A DNA stretch of 64,000 nucleotides. It comes from an uncultured Lachnospiraceae bacterium. Lineage in GTDB: Bacteria; Bacillota; Clostridia; Lachnospirales; Lachnospiraceae. The notes under the pieces are model-generated. The model was not told where the DNA came from and ran no database searches. It was given only the letters and a program-made list of their open reading frames with translations. Each line of letters starts with the position of its first letter. Position 1 is the stretch's first letter. A program made the translations under genes and the position numbers. The stretch lies in NCBI GenBank assembly GCA_945913255.1, contig CAMEDC010000008.1, positions 1 to 64,000 of the forward strand, given 5' to 3'. Below, piece after piece: positions 61,224 through 64,000 of the stretch.

Positions 61224-61443
61224 AAGCAGCCGTGGAGTTGCACAACCGCTTTCTGATTCTGTTGGTAGATTTTTACAAGACGCATTTGTAAAAAATAGAC
61301 AAAAAATGGAGTGCGTATTTGTAATATTTGTGAATTTTGGGAATAGTCAAAAATAGTTAGGGATGCTATTATAATACTCGTAACCCCCCCCAATACATTA
61401 TATAGTTTTTTGCTATACCCCATAAGAAAGAAATACCTTCTCT

Positions 61444-61476
61444 AAAAAGGACAGTCACCCCATGGCTGTCCTTTTT
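61444..61476 (+). terminator. Terminator after ftsH
   Basis: AAAAAGGACAGTC and GGCTGTCCTTTTT pair around CCCCAT and end in five T. The other bases of 61224-61609 are AT-rich; a possible -10 (TATAAT near 61371) lacks a good -35. Confidence 0.85.
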
Positions 61477-61535
61477 ACTGTGCGTTTGTCGAAGCTGCAG
61501 TACATTCTTCAAGGCAGATTTGCGTAATATATATA

Positions 61536-61564
61536 TTGAATTGCCGGTGATTTTTCAGTACAAT
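61536..61564 (+). promoter_or_regulatory. Promoter of the GH13 gene
   Basis: TTGAAT (61536-61541), 17-base spacer, TACAAT (61559-61564), 45 bases before the GTG start. Confidence 0.6.
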
Positions 61565-61609
61565 TAAGAAGGTACGGTACTGTAGACCGGACAGTCGGGA
61601 GAAAATAAC

Positions 61610-63724
61610 GTGGAAAACAGACTTGATTTGGAGAAAATAAAAAATCTGGAGAATAATCAACAGTATATTTCCAATATGCGCCCTGTATTTAACAGAAGGG
61701 CATTGTTTACGGATACAACAGCGGAATATGTTTCGCCTGCGGAACCGAAAAGCTATGATGAGTTAACGATTCGTTTCCGTACGGCTAAAAATAATATTGA
61801 CCGTGTAAGCCTGGTATTGGAAGATACAAATTATATTATGACGAAAGTGGAATCGGATAAGCATTTCGATTTTTATGCATTGAAGCTTTCTCTGGATAAC
61901 CGGAAGATTACCTACCATTTTGAAATACAGACAGGAAGGCTGAAATGCTTTTATGATACGAGAGGAGTGGTTCATGAGGTCAATCCGTATTACGACTTTG
62001 TGGTGATTCCCGGTTTTCAGACACCTGGGTGGGCAAAAGGTGCTGTTATGTACCAGATTTATGTAGATCGTTTTTGTAACGGTGACCCCTCCAATGATGT
62101 ACAGACCAATGAGTATTGTTACATTGGTGAGCCGGTCCAGAAGGTGGAGGACTGGGGCCGTAATCCGGCGCAGATGGATGTGCGTGAATTTTATGGCGGC
62201 GATCTGCAGGGTGTGCTGGATAAAATGGATTATCTGCAGGATCTGGGTGTTGAGGTAATTTATTTTAATCCCCTGTTTGTTTCTCCGTCTAACCATAAGT
62301 ATGATATTCAGGATTATGACTATATAGACCCGCATATTGGAAAAATTGTGGAAGATGGCGGTGAACTTCTGCCTCAGGGACAGAAGGAAAATCGTCTGGC
62401 GACAAAATATATCAACAGAGTTACCAATTATGCAAATCTGGAAGCCAGTAACCGGTTATTTATTCAATTGGTAGAGGAAGCGCACAGGCGCGGTATGCAT
62501 GTGATTATAGACGGTGTATTTAATCACTGCGGTTCCTTTAACAAGTGGCTGGACAGAGAACGTATTTATGAAAATGCAGAAGGGTTTGAGAAGGGGGCAT
62601 ATGTCAGCGAAGACAGTCCCTACAGGAGTTATTTCGATTTTCATAATCAAAATGGATGGCCTTATAACAATTCCTACGATGGATGGTGGGGACATGATAC
62701 ACTGCCGAAGTTGAATTATGAGGGTTCCCGGGAACTATTTGACTATGTGCTTCGGATTGGAAGAAAATGGGTATCCCCGCCCTATAATGCAGATGGGTGG
62801 AGGCTGGATGTGGCAGCAGACCTGGGACACAGCCAGGATTTCAACCATCATTTCTGGCAGGAGTTCAGAAAAGCCGTTAAGGATGCGAATCCCAATGCCA
62901 TTATCCTTGCCGAACATTATGGTAATACAAGGGACTGGCTGCAGGGAAACGAGTGGGATACGGTGATGAATTATGATGCCTTTATGGAGCCCATTACCTG
63001 GTTCCTGACGGGTATGGAGAAGCACAGTGACGATTACAGGGAAGACCTTTTGGGAAATGCAGAGAGCTTTTGGGGAGCCATGCGTCACCATTCAGCCAGT
63101 TTTCCCATGCCGAGCTGGCAGGTTGCCATGAACGAACTGTCCAACCATGACCATTCGAGATTTCTGACCCGTACCAATCATAAGGTTGGCAGGACGGGAA
63201 CGCTTGGACCTCAGGCGGCTGAGCAGGGTATCAATAAGGCAGTTTTCCGGGAAGCTGTTGTGATGCAGATGACCTGGGTAGGGGCACCTACCATCTACTA
63301 TGGCGATGAAGCAGGACTTTGCGGCTTTACGGATCCGGACAACAGACGTACCTATCCCTGGGGAAAAGAAGACAGGCAGATGATACAATTTCATAAGGAT
63401 ATCATACATCTGCGCAGGGAGCATGATGAATTGAGGAACGGATCCTTAAAATATGTGGACAGTGATTACAATTTCCTGGCATATGGCAGATTCCACCGGA
63501 AAGGGCAGAGTCTGATTCTGGTAAACAACAATGACCATGCCATTGAGAAACAATTGTTCGTCTGGGATTTGGGGACACCGAAACATGGGAGAATGAAGAC
63601 TGTTTTTCGCACAGATGAGAGCGGTTATGCCCTGGAAGGCCAGGATTACGAAGTAATCGGCGGAAAAATCCGTGTGGAACTGCCGAAGACCTGTGCGGTG
63701 ATCCTGAAGTATTTTGAGGAATAA
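61610..63724 (+). CDS. GH13 alpha-glucan hydrolase (neopullulanase/cyclomaltodextrinase-like)
   Basis: A 704-residue cytoplasmic enzyme that cleaves alpha-glucan oligosaccharides. An N-terminal beta domain at residues 1-135 is typical of the neopullulanase-like group. The barrel begins at AVMYQIYVDRFCNGD and contains GVEVIYFNPLFVSPSNHKYD, VIIDGVFNHCG, the nucleophile Asp in NADGWRLDVAAD, the acid/base Glu in AIILAEHYGN and the third carboxylate in NELSNHDHSR. A C-terminal beta domain closes the protein. Start GTG 61610 follows GGGAG. Substrate (maltodextrin, pullulan or cyclodextrin) cannot be fixed by eye. Confidence 0.9.
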   Translation: MENRLDLEKIKNLENNQQYISNMRPVFNRRALFTDTTAEYVSPAEPKSYDELTIRFRTAKNNIDRVSLVLEDTNYIMTKVESDKHFDFYALKLSLDNRKITYHFEIQTGRLKCFYDTRGVVHEVNPYYDFVVIPGFQTPGWAKGAVMYQIYVDRFCNGDPSNDVQTNEYCYIGEPVQKVEDWGRNPAQMDVREFYGGDLQGVLDKMDYLQDLGVEVIYFNPLFVSPSNHKYDIQDYDYIDPHIGKIVEDGGELLPQGQKENRLATKYINRVTNYANLEASNRLFIQLVEEAHRRGMHVIIDGVFNHCGSFNKWLDRERIYENAEGFEKGAYVSEDSPYRSYFDFHNQNGWPYNNSYDGWWGHDTLPKLNYEGSRELFDYVLRIGRKWVSPPYNADGWRLDVAADLGHSQDFNHHFWQEFRKAVKDANPNAIILAEHYGNTRDWLQGNEWDTVMNYDAFMEPITWFLTGMEKHSDDYREDLLGNAESFWGAMRHHSASFPMPSWQVAMNELSNHDHSRFLTRTNHKVGRTGTLGPQAAEQGINKAVFREAVVMQMTWVGAPTIYYGDEAGLCGFTDPDNRRTYPWGKEDRQMIQFHKDIIHLRREHDELRNGSLKYVDSDYNFLAYGRFHRKGQSLILVNNNDHAIEKQLFVWDLGTPKHGRMKTVFRTDESGYALEGQDYEVIGGKIRVELPKTCAVILKYFEE

Positions 63725-63794
63725 TGACAGGGCAATGGTTCGGTTAAGGAAAACCGTTGTACCAGATTGCAAGAATGATGCAATTGTGAGTTAT

Positions 63795-63829
63795 ACTGGC
63801 TTTACATGATAAATGTGAAGCCAGTTTTT
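63795..63829 (+). terminator. Terminator after the GH13 gene
   Basis: ACTGGCTTTACAT-GATAA-ATGTGAAGCCAGT forms a 13-base stem (one G-T pair) followed by TTTT. Confidence 0.88.
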
Positions 63830-63860
63830 CAGTGGAGCGTTTTAAAGGAGGAGGCTGTCG

Positions 63861-64000
63861 GTGAGTAAAAAATGGATAGCGGTCTTGCTGTCGGTATGCA
63901 TTTGGGCCGTGTCTCTGCTGCCGGTACAGGCGGGTGAGATTTCAGATGCAGAGACACTGATACTACAGTACCAGGCTTATCAGGACAGCTTTGAGGCCAT
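63861..64000 (+). CDS. Start of a secreted protein, cut by the window edge
   Basis: GGAGGAGG precedes a GTG start at 63861. The frame encodes MSKKWIAVLLSVCIWAVSLLPVQAGE, a clear signal peptide probably cut after VQA, followed by a polar helical stretch (LILQYQAYQDSFEA). Only about 46 residues are visible, too few to identify the protein. Confidence 0.75.
   Translation, partial: MSKKWIAVLLSVCIWAVSLLPVQAGEISDAETLILQYQAYQDSFEA

Overview
The window looks like a chromosomal segment of a spore-forming, anaerobic Firmicute of the Lachnospiraceae / Clostridium cluster XIV type. The evidence is the conserved sporulation-division-housekeeping block near the right end (HU, rqcP, yabP, yabQ, divIC, a SpoIIE-like phosphatase, tilS, hpt, ftsH), oxygen-defence proteins typical of anaerobes (rubrerythrin, desulfoferrodoxin), many plant-glycan enzymes, AGGAGG-type ribosome binding sites, and sigma-A-like promoters. 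No rRNA, tRNA, CRISPR array, insertion sequence or prophage was seen.

Region by region. 1-0.9 kb: the 3' end of rubrerythrin and a desulfoferrodoxin. 0.9-4 kb: a decayed stretch with gene remnants, two near-identical promoter cassettes, an unknown multi-pass membrane protein and a small membrane protein. 4-8.2 kb: a domain-permuted GH3 glucosidase and an M28 peptidase. 8.5-12.6 kb: a polar amino-acid-type ABC transporter with an AbgB-like M20 amidohydrolase. 12.8-19.5 kb: a GH120 beta-xylosidase, an HD hydrolase, a large GH106-like enzyme and a cytidylate-kinase-like protein. 19.5-29 kb: a ten-gene Mrp/Mbh-type cation antiporter operon with four separate antiporter-like subunits. 29.3-31.7 kb: an OxlT-like carrier, apparently inactivated by an in-frame TAG, divergent from a formate/nitrite channel.

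31.8-33.8 kb: a 2-isopropylmalate synthase fused in frame to a C-terminal AraC-type DNA-binding domain. This is the most unusual single gene and may be a leucine-pathway enzyme that also acts as a transcription factor. 33.8-44.4 kb: a probable rhamnogalacturonan locus with an AraC regulator, divergent LplB/YtcP/solute-binding transporter genes, a GH105 unsaturated glycuronyl hydrolase, a CE12-type acetylesterase with SLH-like repeats, and a GH112 phosphorylase. Taken together the locus would import pectin fragments, deacetylate and trim them in the cytoplasm, and phosphorolyse galactosyl-rhamnose.

44.5-52.7 kb: an unknown membrane protein, M3 oligopeptidase, parvulin-like foldase, HAD phosphatase, CCA-adding enzyme and CotS-like kinase. 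52.7-61.2 kb: a PEGA lipoprotein and the sporulation/housekeeping block. 61.6-64 kb: a GH13 alpha-glucan hydrolase and the start of a secreted protein cut by the window edge.

Family assignments were made by eye from motifs and remembered family features. No database search was run. Start codons were chosen by ribosome-binding-site spacing and often differ from the ORF track.
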